Positions 49,502 through 59,375 of a stretch of DNA of 64,000 nt are shown here, piece after piece. The translations under genes were made by a program, and so were the position numbers. Positions within the stretch are counted from its first letter, which is position 1; the number at the start of each line of letters is the position of its first letter. The DNA is from Flavobacterium sp. GTDB lineage: Bacteria > Bacteroidota > Bacteroidia > Flavobacteriales > Flavobacteriaceae. The notes under the pieces are model-generated. The model worked only from the letters and a program-made list of their open reading frames with translations, searched no databases and was not told the DNA's origin. The DNA lies in assembly GCF_017744675.1 (NCBI RefSeq), contig NZ_JAGIAV010000008.1, forward strand, positions 186,001-250,000, written 5' to 3'.

Positions 49502-52181
49502 TTTTTTAGTGTTGCAAAAAAAAATACAAATAGTCTTTACCCTATTACTTTTGGGTAGTTTTTCACAAATTAAAGCACAAGAAAGAGTTCCTTTTGATCA
49601 AGGAAAAAAATATATTCTAGCTAAAGTTTCTGTTGTTGGTAAAATAAGCTTCAATGAGCAGACTGTTGTAACCTTTTCGGGCCTACAAAAAGGCCAGGAA
49701 ATCACTGTACCTGGAGAAGAAATCAGTAGCGCAATTAAAAAATTAGGTAAATTAGGTTTATTTGACGAAATCGCTTTTTATGTTAATAAGGTAGAAAACG
49801 ACAGTATCTATTTAGACTTAGACATCGTTGAACTTCCTAAATTAAATGAAGTTAAAATTGTCGGTGTCAAGAAAAGCAAAGTAGAAGCTTTAATCAAAGA
49901 CAACAACCTGACAAAGAACAAGATTGTCAACGAAAACCTAATCACTACGACAAAAAATTACATAGAAAATAAATACAAAAAAGAAGGTTATTATAACACA
50001 AAAGTTACTATAACCAATACTCCAGATACTATAAATGGGCATCAAGTTAACATGCTTGTTCGAATAGACAAAGGAGATAAGGTAAAAATAAGCAGTATTG
50101 ATTTCATAGGAAACAAACAGCTTACCGACACCCAGTTGCGTGGTGCAATGAAAGACACAAAACAGAAAAATTTCATACGTGTATTTAAAGCCTCTAAATT
50201 TATTCCAGAGAAATACAAAACTGACTTAGAAAAAGTAGTTGCCGCATACAAAGAAAAAGGATATCGTGATGCTCGTATTATTTATGATTCTGTAAAATAC
50301 AATAAGCAAAAAAACACCCTTGCAATTAAAATTAATGTTGAAGAAGGAAACAAATACTACTTCGGTAATATTAAGTTCTTAGGTAATACTGTTTACTCCG
50401 ATCAACTTTTAAGCCGTTATTTAGGAATCAAAAAAGGAGAAACCTACAATGGGGTTTTACTAGAAAAAAGGATTGCCGATAAATCAAAACCAGATGCAGA
50501 AGATATTACCAACTTATACCAAAACAACGGTTATTTGTTCTCAAATATTAATGCTGTAGAGGTAAAAACGGTTAATGATACTATCGATTTTGAGATTAGA
50601 GTTACGGAAGGTCCAATCGCTTATTTCAACAAAATTACAGTTGTTGGAAACGACAAAACAAACGATCACGTTATTTACCGTGAGTTAAGAACAAAACCAG
50701 GAGAAAAATATAGTAAAGAGCAATTGGTTAGAACGATTCGTGAGATCGGACAATTAGGTTTCTTTGATCCTGAGGCAATCGACCCTAAATTTAAGAACGT
50801 AGATGCTGGAGCTGGTACTGTTGATATTGAATACAATGTAGTAGAAAAAGGATCTAGCCAGGTCGAACTTCAAGGAGGTTATGGCGGTGGAGGTTTCATT
50901 GGAACATTAGGACTTTCGTTTAACAACTTCTCGGCACGAAAAATATTCGACAAAGAAGCTTACAAGCCTTTACCAATGGGAGATGGGCAAAAAGTTGCTC
51001 TTCGTTTACAAGGAAGTACTTATTTCCAAACGTATAGTTTATCTTTCTCAGAGCCTTGGTTTGGAGGGAAGAAACCGGTACAGTTTAGTTCATCTATTTC
51101 ATACAGTAAGCAATTTCTTAACAATTACATCACCAGAACTGTTGATAAAAGCAAAAGTTTTAATATTTTTACAGTACAAGTTGGTTTAGCAAAAAGATTA
51201 ACTGTGCCAGATGACTACTTTGTATTGTCACAATCGGTGAGTTATCAGCACTACGACTTGAACAATTATAATACAGGTTTGTTTACTTTTGGTAATGGTG
51301 CATCAAGAAACTTAGCTTATACTATCGGACTTTCAAGAAGTAATAAAGGTACTAACCCAATATTCCCAATGTATGGTTCTGAATTTAGTATTAGTGCAAA
51401 AGTTACACCTCCATACTCATTATTTAATGGTATTGATTATGGTGATTTGCACAACCAAAAAGAATACAAAACTCAATATACGGGAACATCTGGAAGTGGT
51501 ATAGATGGACAGCCACTTAACAATGGTGATTATGTTAAAACACAAACTATAAACGGTCAAACTGGTTATGTGAGTGTTGGATCAGATTACGCAAGTGCAG
51601 ATACAGATATAGCAAAAGTCGATCAGAAAAAATACAATTGGTTAGAGTACTATAAAGTTAAATTTAAAGGAGACTGGTACACTAAAGTTTATGGAAAATT
51701 AGTTTTAAGAACCCTTACTGAGTTTGGTTTCTTAGGAGCTTACAACCAAGAAAGAGGTGTAATTCCGTTTGAACGTTTTTACCTAGGTGGAGATGGTATG
51801 GCCAACTACTCAATGGATGGTAGAGAGACTATTCAGTTGAGAGGTTATCCAAACAACTCGTTAACTCCTGTAAATGCAAATGGTGATGCAATTGGAGCAA
51901 CGATTTACAACAAATTCTCTATGGAATTACGTTACCCAATTACATTAAAAGCATCGGCTTCTATTTTTGCCTTAACGTTCTTAGAAGCAGGTTCATCGTA
52001 TCCAACGTTTAAAGATTACAATCCGTTTGACTTAAGCCGTTCTGCCGGTGCTGGTTTACGTGTATTCATGCCTGCATTTGGATTATTGGGTATTGACTTT
52101 GGTTATGGGTTTGATGCCCTTCCTGGACAAACAAAACCTAATGGTTGGGAAACGCACTTTATCATTGGACAACAATTTTAA
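49485..52181 (+). CDS. bamA: Outer membrane protein assembly factor BamA
   Basis: Inserts beta-barrels in the outer membrane. A signal peptide (IQIVFTLLLLGSFSQIKA) is followed by five POTRA repeats (about residues 35-420) and a barrel ending in a C-terminal phenylalanine (HFIIGQQF). The ERFYLGGDGMANYSMDGRETIQLRGY stretch holds the conserved (V/I)RGY-like motif. The start is uncertain: GTG 49485 is taken here; GTG 49509 or TTG 49512 give a tighter signal peptide. The frame is open to 49377 inside uppS, but that part is not coding. About 898 residues, larger than E. coli BamA, as is usual in Bacteroidota. Confidence 0.94.
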   Translation: MNKLNNFLVLQKKIQIVFTLLLLGSFSQIKAQERVPFDQGKKYILAKVSVVGKISFNEQTVVTFSGLQKGQEITVPGEEISSAIKKLGKLGLFDEIAFYVNKVENDSIYLDLDIVELPKLNEVKIVGVKKSKVEALIKDNNLTKNKIVNENLITTTKNYIENKYKKEGYYNTKVTITNTPDTINGHQVNMLVRIDKGDKVKISSIDFIGNKQLTDTQLRGAMKDTKQKNFIRVFKASKFIPEKYKTDLEKVVAAYKEKGYRDARIIYDSVKYNKQKNTLAIKINVEEGNKYYFGNIKFLGNTVYSDQLLSRYLGIKKGETYNGVLLEKRIADKSKPDAEDITNLYQNNGYLFSNINAVEVKTVNDTIDFEIRVTEGPIAYFNKITVVGNDKTNDHVIYRELRTKPGEKYSKEQLVRTIREIGQLGFFDPEAIDPKFKNVDAGAGTVDIEYNVVEKGSSQVELQGGYGGGGFIGTLGLSFNNFSARKIFDKEAYKPLPMGDGQKVALRLQGSTYFQTYSLSFSEPWFGGKKPVQFSSSISYSKQFLNNYITRTVDKSKSFNIFTVQVGLAKRLTVPDDYFVLSQSVSYQHYDLNNYNTGLFTFGNGASRNLAYTIGLSRSNKGTNPIFPMYGSEFSISAKVTPPYSLFNGIDYGDLHNQKEYKTQYTGTSGSGIDGQPLNNGDYVKTQTINGQTGYVSVGSDYASADTDIAKVDQKKYNWLEYYKVKFKGDWYTKVYGKLVLRTLTEFGFLGAYNQERGVIPFERFYLGGDGMANYSMDGRETIQLRGYPNNSLTPVNANGDAIGATIYNKFSMELRYPITLKASASIFALTFLEAGSSYPTFKDYNPFDLSRSAGAGLRVFMPAFGLLGIDFGYGFDALPGQTKPNGWETHFIIGQQF

Positions 52182-52223
52182 TAAAATAACGTTTGGTTAA
52201 AAATCATCAAATAAAGTTATGTT

Positions 52224-53270
52224 ATGAGAAAACAATTTTTATTTATATTTTTAGCCTTGATTGTAGCAAATACAAGTCAGGCACAAGGAAAGACGACTCG
52301 AATTGGCTACATCGACATGGAATATATTTTAGAAAATGTTTCCGATTACAAAGAAGCTAAATCACAATTAGAGCAAAAAGCTCAAAAGTGGAAACAAGAA
52401 ATAGAGGCGAAAAAATTAAATATAAATAATTTAAAGGAAAGCTTAAAAACAGAAAAAGCTTTACTTACAAAAGAATTAATAGAAGAAAGAGAAACTGAAA
52501 TTAAGTTTCTTGAACAAGAAATGATGGATTATCAGCAGAAACAATTTGGTTCTGACGGAAATCTAATGAGACAAAAAGCAGCTTTAGCAAAGCCAATACA
52601 AGATCAGGTTTTTACAGCTGTGCAAGATATAGCAGAAGCAAAAAATTATGATTTTGTTTTTGATAAATCATCAGATCTAACCATGCTTTTTAGCAATAAA
52701 AGATTTGATATTAGCGATCAGGTTTTAAGAATCTTAAACCGTACTGAAAAACGTGAACAGCTAACAAAAAAACAACTGAAAGAACAAGAGGCTAAAGAAA
52801 ATATCGAAAATGCAATTGACGAAAATCCAGCAATGGCCGATCGCCAAAAAGCGCTTGATGAAAAAAGAGCTGCCAGAGAAAAGTTAATTCAAGACAGAAA
52901 ATTAGAACAGGAAGCTAAGAGAAAAGAATACGAAGACCGAAGAAAAGCTTTACAAGACGAAAGAGAAGCCAAAAAAAATGGCACGGTTTCTGGAACAGCT
53001 ACAACACCAGCCGTTCCTACTGCAGCTACTGCAACAACTGGCGATGCTAAAACAAGTACAACTGGAAAAACTGCTACGCCTGCTGCTGCCACAGGAGAAA
53101 CTCCTGCCACAGATCAGCCTGCAATGACAAAAGCAGAAGAAAGACAATTACTTTACGAACAGCGTAAAAAAGAATTGGAAGAAAGAAGAAAGAAAATTTT
53201 AGAAGAAAGAGAAGCGGCTAAAAAAGCAAAAGAAGCCGAAACGCAAAAAACAAATACGACCAATAATTAA
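52224..53270 (+). CDS. OmpH/Skp family chaperone, long form
   Basis: 348 residues: signal peptide (QFLFIFLALIVANTSQA), an OmpH/Skp domain at about 25-175 (IGYIDMEYILENVSDYKEA, then a long coiled coil), and an unusual extension. The extension is highly charged K/E/R coil (about 185-252), an A/T-rich low-complexity spacer (about 253-292) and another K/E/R coil to the end. It follows bamA by 42 bp. Skp proteins carry unfolded outer-membrane proteins across the periplasm to BamA. Confidence 0.92.
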   Translation: MRKQFLFIFLALIVANTSQAQGKTTRIGYIDMEYILENVSDYKEAKSQLEQKAQKWKQEIEAKKLNINNLKESLKTEKALLTKELIEERETEIKFLEQEMMDYQQKQFGSDGNLMRQKAALAKPIQDQVFTAVQDIAEAKNYDFVFDKSSDLTMLFSNKRFDISDQVLRILNRTEKREQLTKKQLKEQEAKENIENAIDENPAMADRQKALDEKRAAREKLIQDRKLEQEAKRKEYEDRRKALQDEREAKKNGTVSGTATTPAVPTAATATTGDAKTSTTGKTATPAAATGETPATDQPAMTKAEERQLLYEQRKKELEERRKKILEEREAAKKAKEAETQKTNTTNN

Positions 53271-53284
53271 TTAATATTTTAAAA

Positions 53285-53788
53285 ATGATGAAACAAATCA
53301 AAACTTTACTAATTGCTGCAATTCTTATTTTAGGAGCAAGTAACACAATGAACGCGCAAGCGAAGGTAGCTCATGTTGATGTAAGCGAGATCATGTCGAA
53401 AATGCCTGCTATGCTAGATGCTCAAAATCAACTGCAAAAATTAAGTGGTACATATGATGCTGAATACAAAAAAATGGTTGACGAATATCAAGTAAAAATT
53501 AAAAAGTACGAAGCTGAAGCTGCAACTGTAACTGATGCTGTAAACGGTGAGCGTTCTAAAGAAGTTCAAGATATGCAAAAGAGAATTGTTGATTACAGAG
53601 ACAATGCTCAAAAAGAATTACAACAAAAAGAAACTGATATCGTAAAACCTTTAATGGAAAAAGTTAGAGCTTCTATCCAAAAAGTTGGAAAAGCTAAAGG
53701 TTTCCAATACGTTTTAGATGGTTCTACTTTATTATTAGCTGATGGACCAAACATCACTGCTGATGTTAAAAAAGATTTAGGATTCTAA
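53285..53788 (+). CDS. OmpH/Skp family chaperone, short form
   Basis: 167 residues of ordinary Skp length: signal peptide (KTLLIAAILILGASNTMNA), KVAHVDVSEIMSKMPAMLDA at the N terminus of the mature chain, and a coiled-coil tentacle. It lies 14 bp after its long paralogue, giving a tandem pair downstream of bamA. A terminator follows. Start ATG 53285; the next codon is also ATG. Confidence 0.94.
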   Translation: MMKQIKTLLIAAILILGASNTMNAQAKVAHVDVSEIMSKMPAMLDAQNQLQKLSGTYDAEYKKMVDEYQVKIKKYEAEAATVTDAVNGERSKEVQDMQKRIVDYRDNAQKELQQKETDIVKPLMEKVRASIQKVGKAKGFQYVLDGSTLLLADGPNITADVKKDLGF

Positions 53789-53811
53789 GAAATCAAATCT
53801 AGATAATTAAG

Positions 53812-53846
53812 CTGCTCAATTTGTATAATTTGAGCAGTTTTTTTTT
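53812..53846 (+). terminator. Terminator of the bamA-skp run
   Basis: CTGCTCAA pairs with TTGAGCAG, followed by eight or more T. Confidence 0.85.
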
Positions 53847-53925
53847 ACAAAAAATTAAAGCCAATATCTGGGATAATTTCAAGATTTGATTTAATTTAGA
53901 GTAACGAATTATATTTAAAAAATAG

Positions 53926-53933
53926 TAAATTTG
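53926..53933 (+). promoter_or_regulatory. Promoter -7 element of murI
   Basis: TAAATTTG is an exact TAnnTTTG match only 4 bases before the ATG at 53938, so the message would be leaderless or nearly so. Confidence 0.55.
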
Positions 53934-53937
53934 CTTT

Positions 53938-54714
53938 ATGACAAACAATAATCCTATAGGCGTTTTTGATTCTGGTATTGGCGGAACTTCCATCTGGAGC
54001 GCCATTCATGATCTTCTTCCAAATGAAAAAACCATTTATCTTGCTGATAGCAAAAATGCGCCTTACGGTCAAAGAAGCAAAGAGGAGATTGTTGCTTTAA
54101 GCAAAAAAAATGTAGAGTTTTTACTTGAAAACAATTGCAAACTTATTGTTGTGGCCTGCAATACTGCAACAACAAATGCTATAGTAGAACTTCGTGCAGA
54201 TTATGACATTCCGTTTGTTGGAATTGAGCCTGCTATTAAACCTGCGGCAAACAACTCGCAAACACAGGTAATCGGAATTCTAGCGACAAAAGGAACGCTG
54301 AACAGTGAGTTGTTTAATAAGACTGCTGAAATGTTTCACAATACCAAAATCATTGAGCAAGTAGGCCACGGGCTTGTACAGCTTATTGAAGATGGCAACT
54401 TGTATTCTCCAGAAATGACACAATTGTTAGAATCGTACCTTCAACCTATGATTGAAGCTAATATTGATTATTTGGTTCTTGGATGCAGCCACTACCCTTA
54501 CTTAATTCCTCAAATAAAAAAAATTCTCCCAGACCATATTAAAATAATAGATTCAGGAGAAGCTGTTGCACGCCAGACTAAAAATCTGCTGCGCGATAAA
54601 GTTGGTTTTTCTGAAAGTGCAGATCATGATCCTATATTTTATGTCAACTCAGATCCTAAAGTTCTAGAGTCAATATTAGAATATAAATATCCCGTAATCA
54701 AAAAAGACTTTTAA
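53938..54714 (+). CDS. murI: Glutamate racemase
   Basis: Makes D-glutamate for peptidoglycan. 258 residues with the two catalytic cysteines in VVACNTATT (near 72) and LGCSHYPYL (near 183), plus GVFDSGIGGTS at the start and YLADSKNAPYGQR. Normal length. Convergent with the outer-membrane protein gene that ends 4 bp away. Confidence 0.96.
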   Translation: MTNNNPIGVFDSGIGGTSIWSAIHDLLPNEKTIYLADSKNAPYGQRSKEEIVALSKKNVEFLLENNCKLIVVACNTATTNAIVELRADYDIPFVGIEPAIKPAANNSQTQVIGILATKGTLNSELFNKTAEMFHNTKIIEQVGHGLVQLIEDGNLYSPEMTQLLESYLQPMIEANIDYLVLGCSHYPYLIPQIKKILPDHIKIIDSGEAVARQTKNLLRDKVGFSESADHDPIFYVNSDPKVLESILEYKYPVIKKDF

Positions 54715-54718
54715 ATTA

Positions 54719-55954
54719 TTATTCAAACTTTCGCTTGACGAACCAAATTCCGTCCAACGATAAATTGAGCGATATTTTATGGTAATTTTCTTTTATCAAA
54801 TCATTTGCAATTCGGCCTTTTTGTCCGTAAGAATAAGAAATATGGAGTGATGAGAATGTGTTATCAATAGGCAGGTTTAAACCTATAGAAACAGATGCAT
54901 TATTAACACGCTGCTTGTCGACTTCGAGATAGCCGTTGTCAAAATTTACACCTGCTGCATACCCTACTCTATCCCAATATTTTCTAACATTCTTTTTGCC
55001 GCTATAGGTAAAACCAAGTGCAAAACGATCTTGATTTACAAATTTTCCATAAAGTTCAGATTGTTTTGTATTTTCCCAAAAACTCCTCTCGTAATCTAAA
55101 GTCACATTCAGGTTATTTTTAAAACGTTTACTGGCTCCAAAACCAAGTTCAAGAGGCATATAATAATCCTCTGTATCTGCTGCTTTATCGGTTTCTATGG
55201 AGGTTTCTACTTCATCTGCAATGCTTGTTACCGACTGTACTTTAGAAGCATTTATTCTGGCTGGAACTTTAATTGTTGTTCCAACGGTGAAAGTGGAATC
55301 TATTTTGAATTGCGCGCCCAACGTTGCACGCACTCCGCTATAATCTGTTTTTTTATGTATTGTTGTAATGGCATCTGCAATCAGAAAAGCACGATCGTCT
55401 ACTATGTTTCCAAAAAGGACTGTTCCTGTTGCTCCAATTGTCAATTTTTTTCCAAATCGATAGCCGTATGAAAAATCAAGACTATTTAAACCTCCAGATC
55501 CTTGTGCGGTTACATAATAGGATTCTTGGCTATCGGCGATTGGAAGCTTTAAATTGGAAATTTTAAATACCGAACTAGAATATGGACGAAGTGCCAAACT
55601 AAAACCCGAATTTTTAGTAACCGGAAAAGCAAACGCTAAATGAGAAAATTGAAAATTATTTCTTTTTTCTGAACGAGTACTGCTTTGGTAGGTTGTAGCA
55701 ATAGCTTTTCCTCCAATATCAAAAAGGAAATGATTCTGATACATAAATCCTAAAGATGCCGGATTTAAATTATTAATAAAAGTATCTGAAGGCAATGCAA
55801 TTCCTGAACCGCCAATGGAAGGCAAATAACCAAAATCTGCATCATATAAACTTCCTACACCATAAAGCGAATAGGGAGAACTTGAAATGCTTTGAGAGAA
55901 TGAAGTCAGCGACATCAAAAAGAAGCAGCTCCATAAAACAATTTTATTTTTCAT
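54719..55954 (-). CDS. Outer-membrane beta-barrel protein (FadL/OmpP1-like appearance)
   Basis: 411 residues with a signal peptide (KIVLWSCFFLMSLTSFS). The SSSPYSLYGVGSLYDADFGYLPSIGGSGIAL opening and NNLNPASLGFM are typical of Bacteroidota OmpP1/FadL-like porin proteins. The remainder is alternating barrel strands. It begins immediately after the DUF4270 stop, so the two form an operon. Substrate unknown. Confidence 0.82.
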   Translation of the reverse strand: MKNKIVLWSCFFLMSLTSFSQSISSSPYSLYGVGSLYDADFGYLPSIGGSGIALPSDTFINNLNPASLGFMYQNHFLFDIGGKAIATTYQSSTRSEKRNNFQFSHLAFAFPVTKNSGFSLALRPYSSSVFKISNLKLPIADSQESYYVTAQGSGGLNSLDFSYGYRFGKKLTIGATGTVLFGNIVDDRAFLIADAITTIHKKTDYSGVRATLGAQFKIDSTFTVGTTIKVPARINASKVQSVTSIADEVETSIETDKAADTEDYYMPLELGFGASKRFKNNLNVTLDYERSFWENTKQSELYGKFVNQDRFALGFTYSGKKNVRKYWDRVGYAAGVNFDNGYLEVDKQRVNNASVSIGLNLPIDNTFSSLHISYSYGQKGRIANDLIKENYHKISLNLSLDGIWFVKRKFE

Positions 55955-57283
55955 TTAATAAGAGATGTAATAAATTTTCAGCTGGATTTTATTGTTGGCA
56001 TGCTTTTGATTCCCCAAAACAATTCTGTTAACAGATTTAGAAATTGCGGGTAATGTTAGAATAAGAGACGATCTTGAATCGGATGCCTTAAGCATTTCTT
56101 TCTGAAGAAAAGCCCCGATCGGAATTGTATAGCCAATATTTTCATTGAATTCATCGCTTTTTTTATTCAACAATCCGTAAACTGTGGTTCCAGCAGAATT
56201 TACCAACGTTCCGCTTATTCGGTTTAATTTATCTCCTACATAAACCGAAAGAGAATCTGCCAGCGGATATTTCTCAGAATACGAATTATTTACCGGCTTT
56301 AAAAACAGTTCTGCATTTACAATAGCTCCATTAGTCGAAATATTTTTAAACTGTTTAATATTCGGAAAATCAACTCGACAAGCTACTCCAGTTCCTGATT
56401 GAATGAAGCCCTGATTATTGGTTAGATTACTAGAAAGATTACTGCTTGAAATGGGAAGATTCTGCAGAAGTGTTCCTGTTTTATCCAAAGAAATAGAATT
56501 GAATTGTTTGGTTTTATCTACAATGCTAAAATCAAGATGATAAGATACCTCGTCTTCATCTGCCTTATATTTAGAATAATACATTCTAATTTTACTATTT
56601 CCAGCACTAAATCCGATTACATTAGACGAATTGGATGTTTCGGGAACTAAGACCAGTCCTTTTAAATATTCTGTAAAACTGTCAAAATCTGTAATTTCTC
56701 GTTTTTTTATTTTCTGAAAAAGAGCTTCTCCAAATTCATTATCCATTTTAATATTTATAGAATCTTTTTGTGTTGGCCTTGGTATAAATGATATTTTTCC
56801 CAAACTTTCTGAACCATAACTTAAGGTAGAATTATTGTAGAAATTACTATCATTTGTATTGGCCTTAACTTTTTGAAGTAATCGATGAATATCAAATGTT
56901 TGAACTTTTGTAGTATCTCCGTAATAATATTTATCATATTTTAGAATCATCGAAATAGAATCGAAAACATAATTTACAGACTGAGTATCAGAACCCGAAC
57001 TATTTAATGCATAGTAAGGTCCTGAGAGCTGAAAATAACTGTTTGATTTTACTTTTCCGAAAATTGGATCATCATAATTTCCAATCAAGATCCTGCTCTT
57101 ATTAGAAGTTACCAACGAGTCAAAGTTAATGGTTGACATTTCTACTGTGAGAGTATCTATCAGGATCACTTTATTGCTTAAAGCAAGATAATCTGAACCA
57201 ACAGTAAATTCTCCTGTATCTGTATCTGTGCCGCACGAAAATAAGCTAAGTACAAAAAGCAGTATCAATATAAACTTGTGCAT
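55955..57283 (-). CDS. DUF4270 family lipoprotein
   Basis: 442 residues. The signal peptide ends in the lipobox LFSC, followed by GTDTDTGEFTVG, and the body matches the DUF4270 family (SKVILIDTLTVEMSTINFDSL, RILIGNYDDPIFG). Anchored in the outer membrane, function unknown, restricted to Bacteroidota. An exact -7 (TATATTTG, minus strand 57306-57299) lies 15 bases upstream. It is divergent from the barrel-kelch-kinase run. Confidence 0.88.
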   Translation of the reverse strand: MHKFILILLFVLSLFSCGTDTDTGEFTVGSDYLALSNKVILIDTLTVEMSTINFDSLVTSNKSRILIGNYDDPIFGKVKSNSYFQLSGPYYALNSSGSDTQSVNYVFDSISMILKYDKYYYGDTTKVQTFDIHRLLQKVKANTNDSNFYNNSTLSYGSESLGKISFIPRPTQKDSINIKMDNEFGEALFQKIKKREITDFDSFTEYLKGLVLVPETSNSSNVIGFSAGNSKIRMYYSKYKADEDEVSYHLDFSIVDKTKQFNSISLDKTGTLLQNLPISSSNLSSNLTNNQGFIQSGTGVACRVDFPNIKQFKNISTNGAIVNAELFLKPVNNSYSEKYPLADSLSVYVGDKLNRISGTLVNSAGTTVYGLLNKKSDEFNENIGYTIPIGAFLQKEMLKASDSRSSLILTLPAISKSVNRIVLGNQKHANNKIQLKIYYISY

Positions 57284-57298
57284 AATTTAATTTTTGGG

Positions 57299-57306
57299 CA
57301 AATATA
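57299..57306 (-). promoter_or_regulatory. Promoter -7 element of the DUF4270-OMP operon
   Basis: TATATTTG on the minus strand, an exact TAnnTTTG match, implying a very short leader. Confidence 0.6.
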
Positions 57307-57490
57307 AATTGTGCGCTTTGGCGACACACTATAACATATACTATCGCCCTTTTTTACCCTACAAATTGCACAAAACAATCTACAACCTTAATTCTCATTC
57401 TTAAATCTTAATTCGACCCGAAAAACATCGATTTTGTCTATCAAAACACGTCATATATATATCTTCTTTTTTTTAAGAGAGTCATCCATC

Positions 57491-57498
57491 TAATTTTG
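57491..57498 (+). promoter_or_regulatory. Promoter -7 element of the barrel-kelch-kinase run
   Basis: TAATTTTG is an exact TAnnTTTG match 16 bases before the ATG at 57515. Confidence 0.6.
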
Positions 57499-57514
57499 AA
57501 CCAATAAAATAATA

Positions 57515-58354
57515 ATGAAAACACGTTTTTTAATCTGTTCTCTTTTTTTGATTTCATTTTTAGGTTTAAAAGCTCAGGAAAATTTTAGTGCCTCTGCAAA
57601 TTTTAAAACGGAGCCAACAGACAAGATAAATTTTGGAGAAACCAATATGAGTCTTTCTTATGCAAAGAAATTAGGATCAAAAGGCAAAATAACGAACACA
57701 TTAGAATATTCTAATTTGAAGGTGAATTACGAATTGAATCCCTATAACATATATGCGGATCAGGATAATTTTAACCAAGTTCAAAACAAATTTGAATATT
57801 CGTCTGAAATGGCAGAAAAGACAAAATGGAGACTTTCTATTGCTCCTACAGCCAATTTCCAGAGCAAACTGGATTTTTCAGACGTTACGGTTTTAGGAAC
57901 TTTAGAAATCAGCCAGCAGCTTAGCCCAAAAGTAAACGTGACAGTTGGAGCTGGAAGAACATCCATTTTTGGAGCACCAAAATTTACGCCGATTGTTTCT
58001 TTTGATTATAAAATGAATGAGAAAACCGATTTTAAAATAGGATTCCCAAATTCGAAAATTTCCTATTCTAATAATGTTCGAAACAAATTTAGCCTTACGA
58101 ATAGTTTCAATGGTAACTTTTATCATTTAGACGAAAAAGATACAGGCAATAATGCCGAAAAAGCAGTTTTATCGCAAATGACATCGGCTTTGGAATACGA
58201 AAGAAATGTTACTGGTAATTGGTTTTTACATTTTAAAGCAGGTTACGATTTCAACAAAAAATACAATTTGCTAGACAGCAATGACCACAAAATATACGAC
58301 TACAATAGCGGAAATGGCTATGTTTTAGGGATAGGCATCAAATACAAACAATAA
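57515..58354 (+). CDS. Outer-membrane beta-barrel protein (DUF6268-like)
   Basis: 279 residues: signal peptide (FLICSLFLISFLGLKA), then regular amphipathic strands (FSASANFKTEP, MSLSYAKKLGSKGKITNTLEY) and an aromatic, strand-like C terminus (GYVLGIGIKYKQ). This looks like an outer-membrane barrel of the DUF6268 kind, but the family call is by general look only. First of a tight run with the kelch, DUF4907 and kinase genes. Confidence 0.75.
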   Translation: MKTRFLICSLFLISFLGLKAQENFSASANFKTEPTDKINFGETNMSLSYAKKLGSKGKITNTLEYSNLKVNYELNPYNIYADQDNFNQVQNKFEYSSEMAEKTKWRLSIAPTANFQSKLDFSDVTVLGTLEISQQLSPKVNVTVGAGRTSIFGAPKFTPIVSFDYKMNEKTDFKIGFPNSKISYSNNVRNKFSLTNSFNGNFYHLDEKDTGNNAEKAVLSQMTSALEYERNVTGNWFLHFKAGYDFNKKYNLLDSNDHKIYDYNSGNGYVLGIGIKYKQ

Positions 58355-58367
58355 ATATAAATACACT

Positions 58368-59375
58368 ATGATTAATCTAAAAAAAGGAATTTTATTCACA
58401 GCGCTTTTTTCAAGCCTCTTTTTGATAAGCTGCAGCAATGATAATGAAGATGATGATTTGATTGGAAACTGGATTAAAAAATCAGCTTTTGACGGTCCTG
58501 CAAGATCTAGTGCCACAAGTTTCGTTATCGGAGATTATGCTTATGTAGTGGGCGGCTATACTGGCGATGTTTATTTAAAAGATTTATGGGTTTATAACTC
58601 AAACGGAGATTATTGGGAGCAGAAAGCAGATTTTGGAGGAGTAGGCAGAAGTTCTGCTTCTAGTTTTGCGCTTAACGAAAAAGGTTATGTAGGTCTTGGT
58701 TATGACGGGACAAACAAACTGAAAGACTTTTATCAATACGATCCTTCTGCAAACAGCTGGACTCAAAAAACAGATTTTGCAGGAACGGCACGTTATGCTG
58801 CTGTAGGTTTTCAGGTTGGCGGTAAAGCCTATTTTGGAACAGGATATGACGGAAATTATCTAAAAGATTTTTATCAGTACGATGACCAAACGAATACTTG
58901 GATTCTGGTAAATGGTTTTAGCGGAAACAAAAGACGTAACGCAACCGTTTTTACCATTGCAAACAAAGCGTATTTGGTAACAGGTGTAAATAATGGCGTA
59001 TATCAGGAAGATTTTTGGGAATTTGATCCAGCGACAGATGTTTGGACAAGAAAAAGAGATGTGGATAAAGATACTGATGATGATTACAGCTACAACGATG
59101 ATTATGCTATCGTCCGTGCTAATGCTTCTAGTTTTGCTATGGATGGCTTAGGATATATTGTAGGAGGTGAAAATATAAAAACAGTTTGGGAATACAATCC
59201 AACAACTGATTTATGGACAGAAAGAACTCCAATGGAAGGCGCAACAAGAACCGATGCTGTTGGTTTTGCCATCAATAACCGCGGATTCTACATGTTAGGA
59301 AGAGTGGGCTCTACTTACTTTGATGACGCTTGGGAATTTAAACCTTCAGAAGAACAAAGCGACGATGACAACTAA
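58368..59375 (+). CDS. Kelch-repeat lipoprotein
   Basis: 335 residues: signal peptide with lipobox LISC (LFLISCSNDN), then an acidic linker and about six kelch units. Each unit has a pattern like (W)xxKxxFxGxxRxxAxxFxxxxKxYxGxGYxG...DFYxYDP. Examples are DFAGTARYAAVGFQVGGKAY and LKDFYQYDPSANSW. Six blades make one complete beta-propeller, here anchored to the envelope, most likely for binding a glycan or protein. It lies 13 bp after the barrel gene and overlaps the next gene by 11 bases. Confidence 0.92.
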   Translation: MINLKKGILFTALFSSLFLISCSNDNEDDDLIGNWIKKSAFDGPARSSATSFVIGDYAYVVGGYTGDVYLKDLWVYNSNGDYWEQKADFGGVGRSSASSFALNEKGYVGLGYDGTNKLKDFYQYDPSANSWTQKTDFAGTARYAAVGFQVGGKAYFGTGYDGNYLKDFYQYDDQTNTWILVNGFSGNKRRNATVFTIANKAYLVTGVNNGVYQEDFWEFDPATDVWTRKRDVDKDTDDDYSYNDDYAIVRANASSFAMDGLGYIVGGENIKTVWEYNPTTDLWTERTPMEGATRTDAVGFAINNRGFYMLGRVGSTYFDDAWEFKPSEEQSDDDN

